Positions 34,857-48,198 of a stretch of DNA of 64,000 nucleotides are shown here, one piece after another; position 1 is the stretch's first letter; each line of letters begins with the position of its first letter. Made by a program: the position numbers and the translations under genes. The notes beneath the pieces are model-generated. The model was given only the letters and a program-made list of their open reading frames with translations, did not search any database and was not told the origin of the DNA. Source of the stretch: Lonicera japonica (lineage: Eukaryota; Streptophyta; Magnoliopsida; Dipsacales; Caprifoliaceae); NCBI GenBank assembly GCA_021464415.1, contig CM038466.1, positions 33,882,833 to 33,946,832 of the forward strand, in the 5' to 3' direction.

Positions 34857-36580
34857 TGCTGCCGGTCCCAAGCCCGGATAAAGGAGGAGGGTTGTGATAG
34901 GCAGTCGACAGCCAACGTCAAACTAAGTCGAATCTTCATGACATGGACAAACGATATAATAGTGTTAATGCTAGGTCGTTGCCCAGAAGCAACGCGCTGT
35001 ATCGCTCGAGTGCAGTGACAAATGAGCAAGGACCGCTGCATCGCCGCCTGGATGTAGTGAAAAATAAGCAAGGGTTCCCGCATCTTTGTGAACGGGTGCG
35101 GGTAAAGAAGCTAGTTCATGAGAGGAGGATTCGTTTTGGGACTTGGAATATAGGCACACTTACAGGAAAATCTATGGAAATAGTTGACACAATGATCAGG
35201 AGGAGGATCAATTTCATGTGCCTTCAAGAAACTAAGTGGGTTGGAGCTAAGGCGAAGGAATTAGACACTTCGGGTTTTAAGCTTTGGTACACTGGCAAGG
35301 TTTAAATCGAGAAATGGAGTGGGTATAATTGTCGACAAATGGTGGAAGAAGGACATTGTAGATGTAAAGAGGGTAGGAGATAGGATCCTAGCCCTAAAAT
35401 TTGTAGTGGAGCAAGACACCTTTAATGTGATAAGTGCTTATGCACCTCAGGTCGGGTGTGAAGAACACCTCAAGATAAAATTTTGGGAGGACTTGGAAGG
35501 CTTGATCCAGGATATACTACTTAGAGAAAAGATTTTCCTAGGAGGAGATTTGAATGGGCACGTAGGGAGTTCTTCTGAAAACTATAGGGGGGTGCATGGA
35601 GGTTATGGCATTGGGGTGGTAAATACCGAGGGAAAATCTATCCTTAATTTCTCGTCTGCTTATGATCTTACAGTTACCAATACATGTTTTAAAAAGCGGG
35701 AGGAGCATCTAATCACATACAAGAGTGGGGCAACATGCTCTCAGATCGATTTCTTCCTCTTTAGGAAATGAGATAAAAAGAGTTGCATGGACTGTAAAGT
35801 CATACCTGGAGAGAGCTTGACTACCCAACATAGAGTCCTTGTGATGGATATACGAGTTAAGGGGAAAGTGAAGAGAAGGGGTCAAGGTAAGGTTGCAAGG
35901 ATTAGATGGTGGCATTTGAAGGGTGAAAAACAAAGGACCTTTCAACACAAGGTGCTGGAGGGAGGGTTTTGGGAGGCAAAAGGAAACGCAAATGATATGT
36001 GGGACATGGCGGCCGAGGGGATCAGGAAGATAGCTAAAGAGACGCTGGGTGAATCAAGAGGATGTGGACCTAGGGATAAAGAATCTTGGTGGTGGGATGA
36101 TAGTGTACAAGATAAAGTTAAGGTAAAAAAAATGAAATGCTTTAAACGGACTTGGTCTTTATGTAAGAATGCGGAAAATTGGGAATCTTACAAAGAAGCA
36201 AAGAAAAGAGACCAAGAAGGCGGTGGGTGAGGCGAGAGACTAAAGCTTTTGATGGATTATACCAATCTTTAGGCACCAAAGATGGGGAAAAAAGCTATTT
36301 ACTGACTTGCTAAGAGTCGAGAGAGGAAGACAAAAGACTTGGATCAAGTGAGATGCATTAAGGACGAAGAAGGTAAAGTTCTGGTTAAGGAACAAGACAT
36401 ACAAGAGAGATGGAAGAATTATTTTCACAAATTATTTAATGAGGGAATCGGAGAGAGAATGATTAAAAAAGTGATATATAGGGTTCCATCGGGGTGAATC
36501 AGAGTGACAGAGAGTGAGAGTGAGTGCGGCGTGATGATAGATCTTGAGGGAGAGGATTACCAGAGTGATACTATCGTCAC
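34857..36580 (+). mobile_element. RTE-clade LINE, internally deleted (copy 1)
   Basis: A leader (GCCGGTCCCAAGCCCGGAT) precedes a frame encoding an APE-type endonuclease of the plant RTE type, the family often misnamed craniofacial development protein 2-like. After the endonuclease and linker (DEEGKVLVKEQDIQERWKNY, FHKLFNEGIG) the reverse transcriptase is absent, and GA-rich 3' sequence follows. The element therefore has lost its RT by internal deletion. 5' and 3' ends are approximate. Confidence 0.85.
34943..36230 (+). pseudogene. RTE LINE endonuclease ORF, broken (copy 1)
   Basis: The frame starts MDKRYNSVNA and contains FGTWNIGTLTG, CLQETKW, SAYAPQ, GGDLNGHVG, CSQIDFF and QHRVLVMDI, which are the active-site and core motifs of APE endonucleases. 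An extra T near 35303 (AAGGTTTAAATC) shifts the frame after TGKV, and a TGA at 35769-35771 stops it after DFFLFRK. A third shift lies near 36120-36230. Copy 2 lacks the first two lesions. Confidence 0.9.
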
Positions 36581-36849
36581 AATTTAATTATAAATCGATT
36601 AAACGGATAAGCTCAATCTTAAATTGAATTTCCAACATTAAAATATATATATTTTTTATTAAATAATAATCACAAATGAATATATATAATTTAAAATAAA
36701 ATGCATTTTAGATAACTTAAATTAATGTGTCATGCTAGATCCATTTCTATATGTTATGACACCAAAGTTGGCATGTCCAATTTTGCCTATACATTTGAAA
36801 GGTTCTCAAATAAAAAATTACTAACATGAACAACAAAATATATTACTTC

Positions 36850-37792
36850 GAGTAAATATTAGAAATGGTCATCAACCTATTAAGAAAGTTTAAAAATAGT
36901 CATCCAACTATAATTAGTACCATCTGACCCATTAATAAAATAGTTTGGTATCAATTTGGCCACTCCGTTAAAACCTATTGTTAAAACATTATGGGAGGTG
37001 GTCATGTGCCCCTCACATGACCAACTTCAAGGGCATTTTCGTCATCTTCATCCTTTCCGACCATCTTTATTTTCTTCGACCATCTTCATTATTTATAGGC
37101 ATTTTCGTCTCTCTGCCTTTCTTTCACACACACGCACACATATGTCTCTCTCTGTCTATCTCTGTCTCTCTGTCACACATGCACACATTTGTCGGAATTA
37201 ATGATATTCTTTCCTTACACCAAACACCAAAATCAACCTTCGATCGGATCTAACCATCGGATTTCTCTTTTAATGCACTGAGTACAAATGGGTTTCACAT
37301 ATCTATCTCTCTCACACCGGTTGTCTACTACAAATGGGTTTCGCCGGAGTTCTTTTAATGCATTGAGTGCAAATGGGTTTCACAGATCTATCTCTCTCTA
37401 TCTCTCGCCAGAGTTTGTTAGAGTTCACAGCAACACCCACCACCATCTCCATTATCTATGTGCGGTTAGATGTGTGCTATATCCTCTATTACAAACTCTC
37501 TATTTTCTAGCGGTAAAGAGAAAGAAGATGAAAGAGAAAGTCGCCGGAGAAGAGGTGCTCGCCGGAGAAGACGAAGATGGTGGTGGGTGTTGCTGGTTAG
37601 ACGAAAATGCCCTGAAGTTGGTCATGTGAGTGGCATATGACCAACTCCCGTTATGTTTAAATGGTAGGTTTTAACAGAGTGGTTAAATTGAAACCAAATT
37701 ATTGTATTAATGGGTCAGATGGTACCAATTATAGTTGGATGACTATTTTTAAAATTTCTTAATAGTTTGGTGACCATTTCTGATATTTACTC
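36850..37792. mobile_element. Mutator-like element with ~195-bp inverted ends (copy 1)
   Basis: The ends GAGTAAATATTAGAAATGG and its near-complement are inverted repeats for about 195 bp, to GGGCATTTTCGTC (37044) on the left and GACGAAAATGCCC (about 37598) on the right. Nine-base flanks TATTACTTC (36841-36849) and TATTACCTC (37793-37801) form a target duplication with one change. Nine bases and long ends are typical of Mutator-like elements. A related sequence at about 57110-57135 lacks the insertion. The 550-bp interior has CT-rich, CGCCGG-containing sequence of unknown origin, possibly captured. Confidence 0.88.
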
Positions 37793-38269
37793 TATTACCT
37801 CTAACCAACTACATTAAATACTATATGTTTTTCGTTTTAAATTAAAGTGTATATATAGAAAGCGTGCACACCAATTATATGTGGGTGTATTTGGTCATTA
37901 TAAAAAGAAAGTCACTAGATTTAATTATATTAGTTTTTTTTATTTAACCGTTGTACTTATATATATATATATATATTAAATAAAATGTACTTAACGGGTT
38001 CAACTTCGTAGTTTTAATTTGAGAGTTAAGCAAGACAACTATTTGCGAAATCCAAAATTTGTTTGGATTAATATAGCAACTTACTAATCAGTACTTTTAA
38101 TTTATTTATTCTTGAGGGTGTTTCTTTGAAGGAAATTTTTTTGGAAAATAATTAAAATACTGTTAGATGTTTTATGAATTTTTTTATTTTTTTTTCATAG
38201 AATACAATTCCCTGAGTGTGATGGGTGAGAAAAAAAAAGAAGAATAAAACATGGATGGCATTTCACTAA

Positions 38270-38979
38270 TGATATGAACCACGATCGTATTTCTACCCAA
38301 TAAGATGAATCCGCAACCCTTGACGTTGAAAAACGCAAGAACCTTGGAACCACGCGAATTTAATGGAGGTGGAACCTCGACCCAATCCCGAAAACGAGAT
38401 AGAACCTTGGTATAGTTGAAGACAAACAATCAATCGATGGGTTAATTGATTGCTAAGTCGAAGAACAACAAGAACCCTAATTCTGGCTGTTCGAGACGTT
38501 CTTAGAACGCAAGAGGTGAAAAACACTCGAAAATTAATTAATCAAAGCTGCCTAAAACAATAGCGTTAGCTCCTTTAAATAGGAGTAATTAAACCTACTA
38601 GGTCTAGGAAAATAAACAAAAACGAAATTAATGGGTTTTCTACATAACTTGGGCCCCAAGCAAAACTAAACATAAATTAAATTTAAAATAAACAAAGTCT
38701 AGCCCAGCCCATTTATTTAATACATGCTTTTAATCTCTTGGGCTGCTATTTTGAACATCTTAAATTGGCCCTTTAAGTAATGTCTTCCATTCTTGAACCC
38801 GATCCCCTTCAATGCTCCTCCATGCTTCAGCTTTGCTCATCATCTCTTGGACCATAGTCATAAGTGCCTCCTTGATCTTCTTGGCTCTAGCTCGAGTGAT
38901 TGGGCCACTTGGAACCCGGATGGGATATGAACAGCCTTCACTCCATGATCCAGCTCCAGTGCTATCCTTGGGCTCATCA
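38270..38979 (-). mobile_element. Solo LTR or TRIM, 710 bp (copy 1)
   Basis: TG...CA ends, flanked by ACTAA at 38265-38269 and 38980-38984. The paralogous unit near 29963-29975 reads straight through. On the minus strand it starts TGATGAGCCCAAGG and contains a short frame with GPITRARAKKIKEALMTMVQ, a segment common in plant retrotransposon remnants. No internal domain or second LTR is seen, so solo LTR is the simplest reading; a terminal-repeat element with very short repeats is possible. Confidence 0.8.
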
Positions 38980-40090
38980 ACTAAGTTACTTATCCAAATT
39001 AACAAAAAAAAAAAAAGAATTCATTTGTTTTTATCGTAAGGTTACTTTAATTTTCAATACTTGTCTATTATACAAGAAAGACACGCCCTTTTTTTGAATG
39101 TTTAATTATACATTTATTATTATTTTTTTTAATTTTCTTACCCTTATTAGTGGTCAATAAGACTCCCTTACAACCACCTTACACTTTCGACTATGAATGT
39201 CAACTGTTGCTCCTAGCAATCAATACTGAAACTTTAGCAGTAATTGCCAATAACAGATAATATTATTATTGCAAGAAATTGAGTGATTAATATATATATA
39301 TATATATTGAAATGTGGAAAAAATTTAAGGAAAAGGATATTACAGGAAAAAACGGTGTTTTTATTTTGAAATAGAAAAATAAGAGTTTAAATATAAACTA
39401 TATATTTTTACATATGATATGATGTCATTAAATATTGTTTTGAGGTACTAATAATACCTTTATAGAGTATTAATAGTTCTATTCAAAATAAAGTATTCTT
39501 ACCACTTTATAGTCTATACATAATGTACAACCAATTTAGAAAAATATTCTTTTTCACATTTTTTGCATCAAACCAGAACAAATAGCAGAGCATTAACTGC
39601 TAACACCTATACGTTTATTTGATAAAATGGTTATATGACCAAATTCCAACAATTGACTATGATGTAAACAATTAAATAACCCATTTGTTTAGGCCCTTGG
39701 ATCCGTCTGACTTTCAAAAATTATATCCAAAAAATGTATAGGACCCGTCGTAATATTTTATTTATATATGTTCTCATAATGTGTCACCACCACATGTATA
39801 TATTATAGTTGTTCAAGGAGTTGGGTTTTTATTAGAACCGGCAAATTTAAGAATATAAAATTTAAGATAATAAAGTGATATTATTTTTAAGTTTATATGC
39901 AATGATTTGGTTTGGTTCAGTTCGGTTTTGCACTGGTGCCTCCAAATATAAACCAAATATACTCAATTTTAGTTTATGTTTCTTTGTTTCAATTTTGGTC
40001 TCTTTTTTAGTTAGGTATGTACGCTTCGGTCTCTCGGTTTTTGGGTTCGTCACAACACCCCTAATATAGGATAAGGAGACATGATAGGAT

Positions 40091-41734
40091 TGTTGACTTT
40101 ATAGGTCTTAATCTTATTTTGATAATAACAATAGCTTAATCATGTGTAATTTAACATGTTTCTTGAATTAAGTTTATAGTTCATTTACTTGAAAATTCAA
40201 TAAGAGCATGATTTGTTTAAAGAAAGCATGACATATGACAAGGATCATCATAACTCTATCTGGTCAAGTCAACAATGCATTGGACAAGACAAGAAAGATC
40301 AATCTCATCACATATGCTAATAATGCAATTCATGAAGAACAAAGATCAAAGAAATATTTAAAAAGTTTCAAGGCAAATGATTCAAGTGAAGATCAAATTA
40401 AAGAAACAAATCAAAGTATTTGAAGACTCGTTAATTCGATAATTGAGTGAGTGCTTAGGACTTATGTTAAGTTCTTGATTGATCAATCTCTATAGCTCAA
40501 ATATTATTCATGCCTAAATTGCATCAAATCAATCTTACAAAATGACTCCGAGGCTTATATTTTATCAAAACTTTTCCAAAATGTTTTAATGCCTAAATTA
40601 TTGTTTTAATACTCTTAAACATGTTTAGAACATGTTTTATTAGCCTCCTTATGTTTTCAAGAAAAAATGTTTATTTTCCCACATTTTACTTTCTCTCGAT
40701 TTTTGCACAGTTTTGATCTAATGGTCTGATGGAGGCCTTTTCGGACTATGATCATTCTGAAATTTTAATAATAACTAGACAACATCTTATAGTGATTATA
40801 TCCAAAATTTGATCATGATCTAATGGTTGGATTAGGAGATATGATCAAAATAAATCGGGTAAAATTGGCTGTCTACAGCAATCTCTCTAAACAAACTATT
40901 GGCATGTCGTCGACTACCTCTAACACCATGTAGTCGACTACCTGGTCAAAAATTAGCCGTTGGAATAATGATTTTTGCCCCATCATGTGCAACAACTTTC
41001 CTTAAAACCCTCTAACGGGTATATTGACTTAGGGGCTATATATAGGAGGTTCTAAACTCATTTATACATACTTCAATCCATTATAATACTTCATATTCAT
41101 CATCTACTAAGATTAAAGAGATTCAAATCATTCATTGATCATATTCATCATTTTGAACTATATTGTCTTGATCAATCTTGATAACTCTAGTGTAAACTTT
41201 TATTTGTAATCTTCAAATACACTTGAGAGTTATTGTTCATTGGTGTGAATCGTCAAACAATCTTTATTCGTCAATTGTGAGAGGCTTATCTCATATGATA
41301 GCAAGAAGGTTGATTCTTATGTTGAGTAGAATTACACTTGTTGAGTGTGGTGAGTAAAATCACATGTGTTGAGTATAGTGAGAAAGATTACATTTGTAAA
41401 TGTTTGATTTTTACCTGAAAAAAGATCGGTTTTAGTGGAACTTCTCGACGGAACTGTTCAGGTGCGGTCGTATGGTTTAAATAACCGAACCGCGAGAACA
41501 AAATGACTTAGGCTCATTTTGTTTAATCTTTTTAACTCAAGCTCTTTATTTACCTACAATTATACTTACTCTCTTATTGCTTACTTTTGGGATTGCTTGT
41601 TTGATTTGCTTATTTTACTTGATATAGACATAGTCAAAGTTTTATTCTTAAAACTTTACTTGAAACTTTTTAATTTCGCATTTAGTTTCAAAAACCCTAT
41701 TCACCCCCTCTCTAGGGTTATTTTCTGACCAACA
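40091..41734 (+). mobile_element. Solo LTR of a SIRE-type copia element, 1644 bp (copy 1)
   Basis: It begins TGTTGACTTTATAGG and ends CTGACCAACA. The flanks AGGAT (40086-40090) and ATGAT (41735-41739) are a 5-bp duplication with one change; the older unit has the single site CATGATATGATAAAAT. The end, with CTATTCACCCCCTCTCTAGGG, and the large size are typical of SIRE/Maximus copia LTRs. No retroviral-like coding sequence is present. Confidence 0.82.
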
Positions 41735-42930
41735 ATGATAAAATAACTCAATCTTAATTTGATGTTCGTCAGAATTAAATATTAAAGTAGATTATTTATC
41801 GTGCAAAACCTTTTTATCCAACAACAAGAGGTATATAATATCCCCACCTAAAAGATGGAATTATTTTATCAATATTAGATGAAATAAAATAATTATATTT
41901 GATTTTTTTAATCTGACATGTCAAATATCCGTAAAAAATTAATCAATTATTCTATCAAATTGAGGCTGACAAAGATACTAGTTGAATGGTAGATGTTACT
42001 TACATGCTTGCTTTTAAGCTTTGAGTTTTATGTCTTCCAAGTAATTTCAGTTTTTTTCTTAATCACTGCTATTTTTTTACAGAGTTAAATGTAAGGCCCT
42101 AGGCAAAGGTTTCTATTTTAGGCTCTTATGTGTAATAAATAACTTAATAATATAATAGTATTAGAGCAATAACAAGTTTTAACATAAATTAATAGGATTC
42201 AAGTAAAACATATCTCAATTTCAGTACAAAAGAATTTTTTCTAGTTCCATTTCTCTTAAAATTTGAGATGCAAATTATAGTACAAATGAATTATTGTTTC
42301 ATTATTTTTAAGTTTTAACTGGCTTTGAAATTTTTAACAGGAACTTTTTCAATTTCTATTTGCATTAATCTAAAATTTCTTATTTCTTAATTAATTAAGT
42401 TGTTTAAATTTCTCTTTTATGTGCCATTTTGACCTATATATAGTTCTTCATAGATTAATCTTTAAGAAGTATATCTGAATTTATTACAATGTACAGTGCG
42501 AAAATTTTATAGGTTTGTAACATTCTAACATCTGAATCTCTAAGTGTTTAATGGATCTCTCTATTAAATATGGAAGAGGAGTATAATGTATATGATTCAA
42601 ATTATGAACCATAATTTTAGAGATTTTTATTTACTAAGCTTAAATAAAATTTCATCAATCTTAATATGACTAGTATTAGGTCTCTACATATTTTCAAAGA
42701 CACCCAATTATGCACTAGTTAACTCATAATATAATTAATTAAATATGTAAATCCATTCCTGAACCGAAATTCTAAACATACGATCCATTTTTTCCAATTA
42801 AATAATGGTTACGAATGAATACATATAATTTAAAATAAAATGCATAATAGATGACTTAATGTGTTATGCACGATACGTATCTATATGTCAGACACCAAAG
42901 TTGGCATTTCCATTTTTACTCTATTTTGAA

Positions 42931-43030
42931 NNNNNNNNNNNNNNNNNNNNNNNNNNNNNNNNNNNNNNNNNNNNNNNNNNNNNNNNNNNNNNNNNNNNNN
43001 NNNNNNNNNNNNNNNNNNNNNNNNNNNNNN
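42931..43030. other. Assembly gap of 100 N
   Basis: Exactly one hundred undetermined bases at the end of duplication copy 1. A round number is the usual scaffolding placeholder, so the true distance is unknown. Confidence 1.
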
Positions 43031-43250
43031 TCCTAATCCGGAATTGGGTTATACCAAGTCTGTTTGGCAAATGGAATCTTTAAAGAATCTAAAAGATTAA
43101 TTAAAAAAAAAAAGATCCGGTCACCTTAACCTGCTATAACAGGTTAAGGGATATGCCAACTCATCAATGTCCATTAATTATGTCAGTACCCATCTATGGG
43201 TAGAGAGAGAAGGTAACCATTGAAAACTCTTCCATATATATATATATATA
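43031..43250. other. Short unique segment between the duplication copies
   Basis: This sequence (with a small inverted repeat ACCTGCTATAACAGGT near 43131) is not present at the left edge of copy 1. It ends in (AT)n, just as the DNA before copy 1 does. Confidence 0.7.
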
Positions 43251-46029
43251 AGCATCATATTTATTTACCCTGTTTTGAGGTTTTCTGCGCTCCAAAAAAT
43301 AGCCTTTGTCATTTTGGGTAAATTATAGTAAACCTCCCTAATTTATCACCTTTTGGCATTTAATCCCTCGACTTTTAAAAGTCCCTCAAATTATTATATC
43401 CCGTTTGTTACAAATGTTCTTCCACGTACAATTGGGTTATTTTCTAATTTTTTTTAACCATCTTTTTTCTGTGATTTTTTAAAAAAATATGAGCGGATGT
43501 TATCTTAGTCTACTGTGAAAACATGCCAACTAATAGGAACATAATTTGAATCTATCAAACATTACAATTGAAGGACCTGAACCTTAACCAAAACTAAGCT
43601 CATTAATGTGTAAGAAACATATATTTTAGTCTCTTACATTTATTATATAGAGATGAGACTATTGATGGATGCAAGTGCAAACATAGCTTAAATAGAATAT
43701 TTTTCATTGGAGAATGGAGATACATATTCAAACTTTATCACGAGAGGGCAAGAGGCATAATAGTAATGGGCACACTGCCATTTTATTAGCCCTCTATAAG
43801 TTTATATATTTTACATTTTTTGGATGCCTCGTGAAGATTCCACCATAGATGCTACAATTTTTTGAAATTTATATATATATATATACAAATTATGCAATTT
43901 GAGGAAAAGACGTGCATTTTTTTATACGAGTTTTAAGGGAAATTAAGGAATTCATTTTGCAACTAATTAAAGTAATATTGGATGTCTTATTATTTTGTTT
44001 TTTGTTTGTTCATAAAGTACAATTCTATGAGCAATGGGTTAGAAAAAGAAGACGAATAAAAGATGGATGGCATTTCATTAAGTTACTTATCCAAATTATA
44101 AAAAATATATATATTTATTTATTTTATTGGTAAGGTTACTTAATTTCCAATGCTTGCCTATTATACAAGGACGACACACCCCTTTTTTGAATGATTAATT
44201 ATATATTTACTAATTTCTTTTAATTTTCTTTCCCTTATGAGTGGTCAATAGGACTCACTAACCACATCCCACTGCCAATGTGAACAGTTGTTGCTAGCAG
44301 CCAATACTAAAATTCTAGTGATAATCACCAGTAATGGACATTATTATTACAAGAAATTGAATAATTTTTATATATATATATTGAAATGCAGGAAAAAAAA
44401 TAAAAGAAAAGTATATTAACAGAAAAAACGATGTTTTTATTTTAAAATGGAAAAATAAGGGTTTAAATATTAACTATCTATTTTTATATATGATATAATG
44501 TCATTAAATATTGTTTTGAGGTACCAAATTAATACTTTTATAGAGTATTAATAGTTATATACAAAATAAAGTATTATTACCTCTTTATATTATGTACACA
44601 ATGTACAACCAATTTAGAAAAAAGACAGGTATGATAGAAAGGTCAAAATTTATTTTTCACATTTTTTGCATCAAACCAGAACAAGTAGCGGAGCATTTAA
44701 TACTAATACTAATACCTATTCCTTTATTTGATAATATGGGTATATGACCAAATCCCAACAATTAACTATAATGTAAACAATTGAATAACCCATTTATTTA
44801 GGCCCTTTAGATCCGTTTGCCTCTCATAAATTACATCTGAAAAATGTAAATGAGTAACTAAGCCTCTTGATTTAGTGATATAAAGTTACTACTGAGACAG
44901 TCTTGGAGTTGATTGGGTATGCTCCATAAATCAATTCTTAGAGTTGTTAAATAATACTTGGTCAGCAACAGCCACAAACCACTAGCGATGATTAGTTTAA
45001 GTGTGCAAAACCTGACCTGAACATTCCATGAGTAAGATAAAAAAAAATACGGGATCCATAGTAATTTTCTTTACTAGGTTCCTAGAAAATGTTACCACCA
45101 CATGTACATATTATAGTTGTTCAAAGAGTCGGGTTTTTATAAAAATTGGTAAATTTTAAATAGTGAAGTGATATTATTTTCAAATCTATATGCAATTATT
45201 CGGTTTGCTTCAGTTTGGTTTTGCACTGGCGTCCCCAAACCTAAACCAAACTTACTCGATTTCGGTTTAGGTTTCTTTGTTTCGATTCTAGTCTTTTTAG
45301 GGGTTCAATTTTAACAGATCGATTCAGATAGGTATGATTTGGTCTCTCAGTTTTTAGGTTCACAACAACACTCATAGTGCAGGATAAGGAGACATGATAT
45401 GATAAAATAACTCAATCTTACATTTGATGTTAGTCATAATTAAATATTAAAGTGGATTATTTATCGTGCAAAACTTTCTTATCCAACAACCAGAGGGATA
45501 TAACATCACCACCTAAGATGTGGGATTTTTTTATTCATTTTACATGTAATTAAATAATTATATCTGACGCGTTAAATGTCCGTAAAAAATTAATCAATTA
45601 TTCTATCAAATTTGAATGGTAGATGTTACTTACATGCCCGCTTTTGAACTTTGAGTTTTTAAGACTTCCAAGTAATTTCAATAATTTTTCCTACTCGCGC
45701 TAATTTTTTACGGATTTAAATGTGGGGACCTAGGCAAAGGTTTCTGTTTTAGGCTCTTTTGTGTACTAAATAACTTAATAATATAATAATATTAGTGCAA
45801 TAAACAAGTTTTAACATAAATTAATAGGATTCAAGTAAAAGATATCTCAATTTCAATACAAAAGAATACAGTCTAGTTCAGTTTCTCTTAATTTTTGTAA
45901 CGGTCAAAAACTGCCATTACTGGACTCTGTCACTTTGGCCAAGAGTATTCTAAAATAGTGATAAGTGATAAACTAGTGACTGATTTGTCACAGCCAATAA
46001 CTGTCACAGTTTTGATAATTATAACTGCT

Positions 46030-46090
46030 ATAAACAGTCATAATTTACAAAATTGTGACTGCTAATATTTTGTAAATTATGACCGTTTAT
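46030..46090. repeat. Inverted repeat in GTCACAG-rich DNA (copy 2)
   Basis: Counterpart of 31910-31970, with identical 24-bp arms. The loop differs by one base (TGTGACTG against TGTCACTG). Confidence 0.7.
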
Positions 46091-47836
46091 ATCAGTCATA
46101 AATTGGTAGTGACTGTTAATAAAAATGCTTTGTCACTATTTTTGACATTGACAAACAATCGAATTATTTTAAAAATACATAATTCAAGTACTAAAAAACC
46201 AAAAAATAAAAAAAATACCTATTAAAACATAATTTAATTGCAATCTAAATACCAACAATCAATCACATATATCAAAACTCAACCTCATCAATCAATCATA
46301 TATACCAAGCTAATTAACAATTACCGAAACTAGCTAGTACTACCTAAAACATTAAATACATATCAGATTCAATTCCCATCATAAAATGGTTCAAAATTTT
46401 CAATGTGGAATTAATTATTAATGGTAATTGTGATCAAAGAATTGCACCCATTATTATTGTACTTTTAACCACGCAGCTTGTCTGCCTTCATTATTCTACA
46501 TGGCTTGGTCATGCCATTAGCAGTGGGAGTGCAAGTGGATGCTACTGTACTTGATTATTGTCGTCGATCTCGTTGATCAGCGCCGTAATTTGAAGGCCCC
46601 ACGAACAGGTCGTCGACTTCCATCAACAAATGTGTCTGCATATGCATGGCATATTATTATGGGGGGGGGGGGGGGGGGGGGGAAGGTAAACAGCTACTCA
46701 CACCAACACTAGACTAGTACCACACGAAGATAAAAGAATCATTCTATAATAAAAGCCTTGCACTAATAACTTCTATAATCGTTAAGTAACAAAATCAAAT
46801 GTTTATATAACTTCAATAATATGTTACGTAATAACATTACCCCAACATGTGCACGATAAATTCAACAAGCAAGATTAATCACTAAATCGGTCACACAACG
46901 TTATCACAATAGTTGCATGACTTGTATCCCTTTCTCCAGCTTCTATTTATTTCCTTCTTTTGTGAAGTTCGGGAAAAACAAATCGCAAAAGGAAGCCTAG
47001 ATAAAATAGGATAAAAAAATTGATGATGTGCAGGTGAGGTTACAAAGTACAAAGAGAGTTGGAGCATACAGGCAGATAGTATTCCAATTCAAAGCTATCC
47101 CAAATCCAACCAGCAAATTTCCGAGTGCACAGCATAAAGGACTTCTTTTTATATGTTAACCAGAATTTAGTTATAATTATTTCTTTTGAACACGTTTACA
47201 TTCACATAAAAGCAAGATTTTAGTGGGCACATAAAGTTTTACTGAGTGCTAAAGGATCCCCTTCATACAATATTAATCCCTCTATTCTCTTATGTAAATA
47301 GTGTACTCTCTTAGAAGAATAAGAAACAAGATTTTAGTTGATCTGAGAGATTACAAGATTTTGGTGTAAGCTCAAATATGATGTGTCCATGTTAATAAAG
47401 AGACGTAGATATCGTAGGTGAAAAAAAAGCGAGGTACCTGAAACTGAGAGATATAGTAGCATTGTGGAGATCCCTCCCCACTTTCACATTTCCAGCATCC
47501 TCTATTAATCGTCCGCGAAATATGGATACTAATGTGTGTGTTTCTTGATTAACACTAACAAAAATAAAGTTAAAAAGTAAATATTACTAAAATTTAAAAT
47601 GTGCAATAACAAGAATGAAAATAATATTACACATTTTTAAAATTAACGGAAGAAAATTGGTACTAGCAATAGTTAACTAATATATAAATTAAGTAGTATT
47701 CTAGCACTCTAATATTTCAGTGACACTTTGGTGTATTCTTTTAGATTCTCCCTTGACTAATTCACTGTGGAATCATCCATTTTATTAACCACAACAAGCA
47801 GCTTAGAAACACCAAAAGTCTTTGCAAGTTGGAATG

Positions 47837-48198
47837 GATCTAAAGAGGACCAATTTTTTGATACTTAAATGCGGACCAATTATTTTGAAGGAGTAAACGG
47901 ATGATTTTTTTTATGAAATTTGGTTAATATGATCTTCATGATTAGTATATCATTTCTACCAAATTTCATCAAAAAAATCAACCGGGAAGTGAGCTAGCTA
48001 AACATCTAAAATTTTAATGGTCATAAACGCGCATATATATCAATTTTTTAGTTCGCCTACTTCCCAATTGCATTTGGTGGAGATGGTCTATTAATTATGG
48101 AGATCATCTTCTCAAGTTTCATCAAAAAATTCATTTGTTTACACCCTCAAAATGGTTGGTCCGCATATAAGGACCAAAAAATTGGTCCTCTTTAGATC
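47837..48198. mobile_element. Long-TIR foldback MITE (copy 2)
   Basis: Counterpart of 33698-34059, the same 362 bp, with about two substitutions. Confidence 0.8.

Larger units (their letters stand above)
38150..42250. repeat. Older diverged repeat unit, second member
   Basis: Parallel to 29820-31785 but enlarged by two LTR insertions at 38270-38979 and 40091-41734. The sequence on each side of both insertions matches the first member without the insertions. Confidence 0.85.
29134..42930. repeat. Large segmental duplication, copy 1 (13.8 kb)
   Basis: It begins AGCATCATATTTATTTACCC after an (AT)n run and corresponds base for base, with sparse differences, to 43251-57060. The same LINE, MITEs, solo LTRs and palindromes occur in the same order. 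The offset is 14117 at the start and 14141 at the LINE. Copy 1 stops at an assembly gap. Differences include single substitutions, homopolymer and (AT)n lengths, and small indels. Confidence 0.97.

Noticed and set aside
34857..34920. HDV-like self-cleaving ribozyme at the LINE leader (GCCGGTCCCAAGCCCGG)
   Set aside because: Some R2/RTE elements carry such ribozymes and the leader is GC-rich, but I could not build the required nested double-pseudoknot pairing by hand.
37288..37629. Plus-strand 113-codon frame inside the Mutator-like element
   Set aside because: It starts in CT-repeat sequence, overlaps another frame and differs at its end between the two copies through a one-base indel. No domain was recognised.
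42859..43083. Open frame running across the N gap
   Set aside because: The frame is open only because undetermined bases are read as unknown codons.
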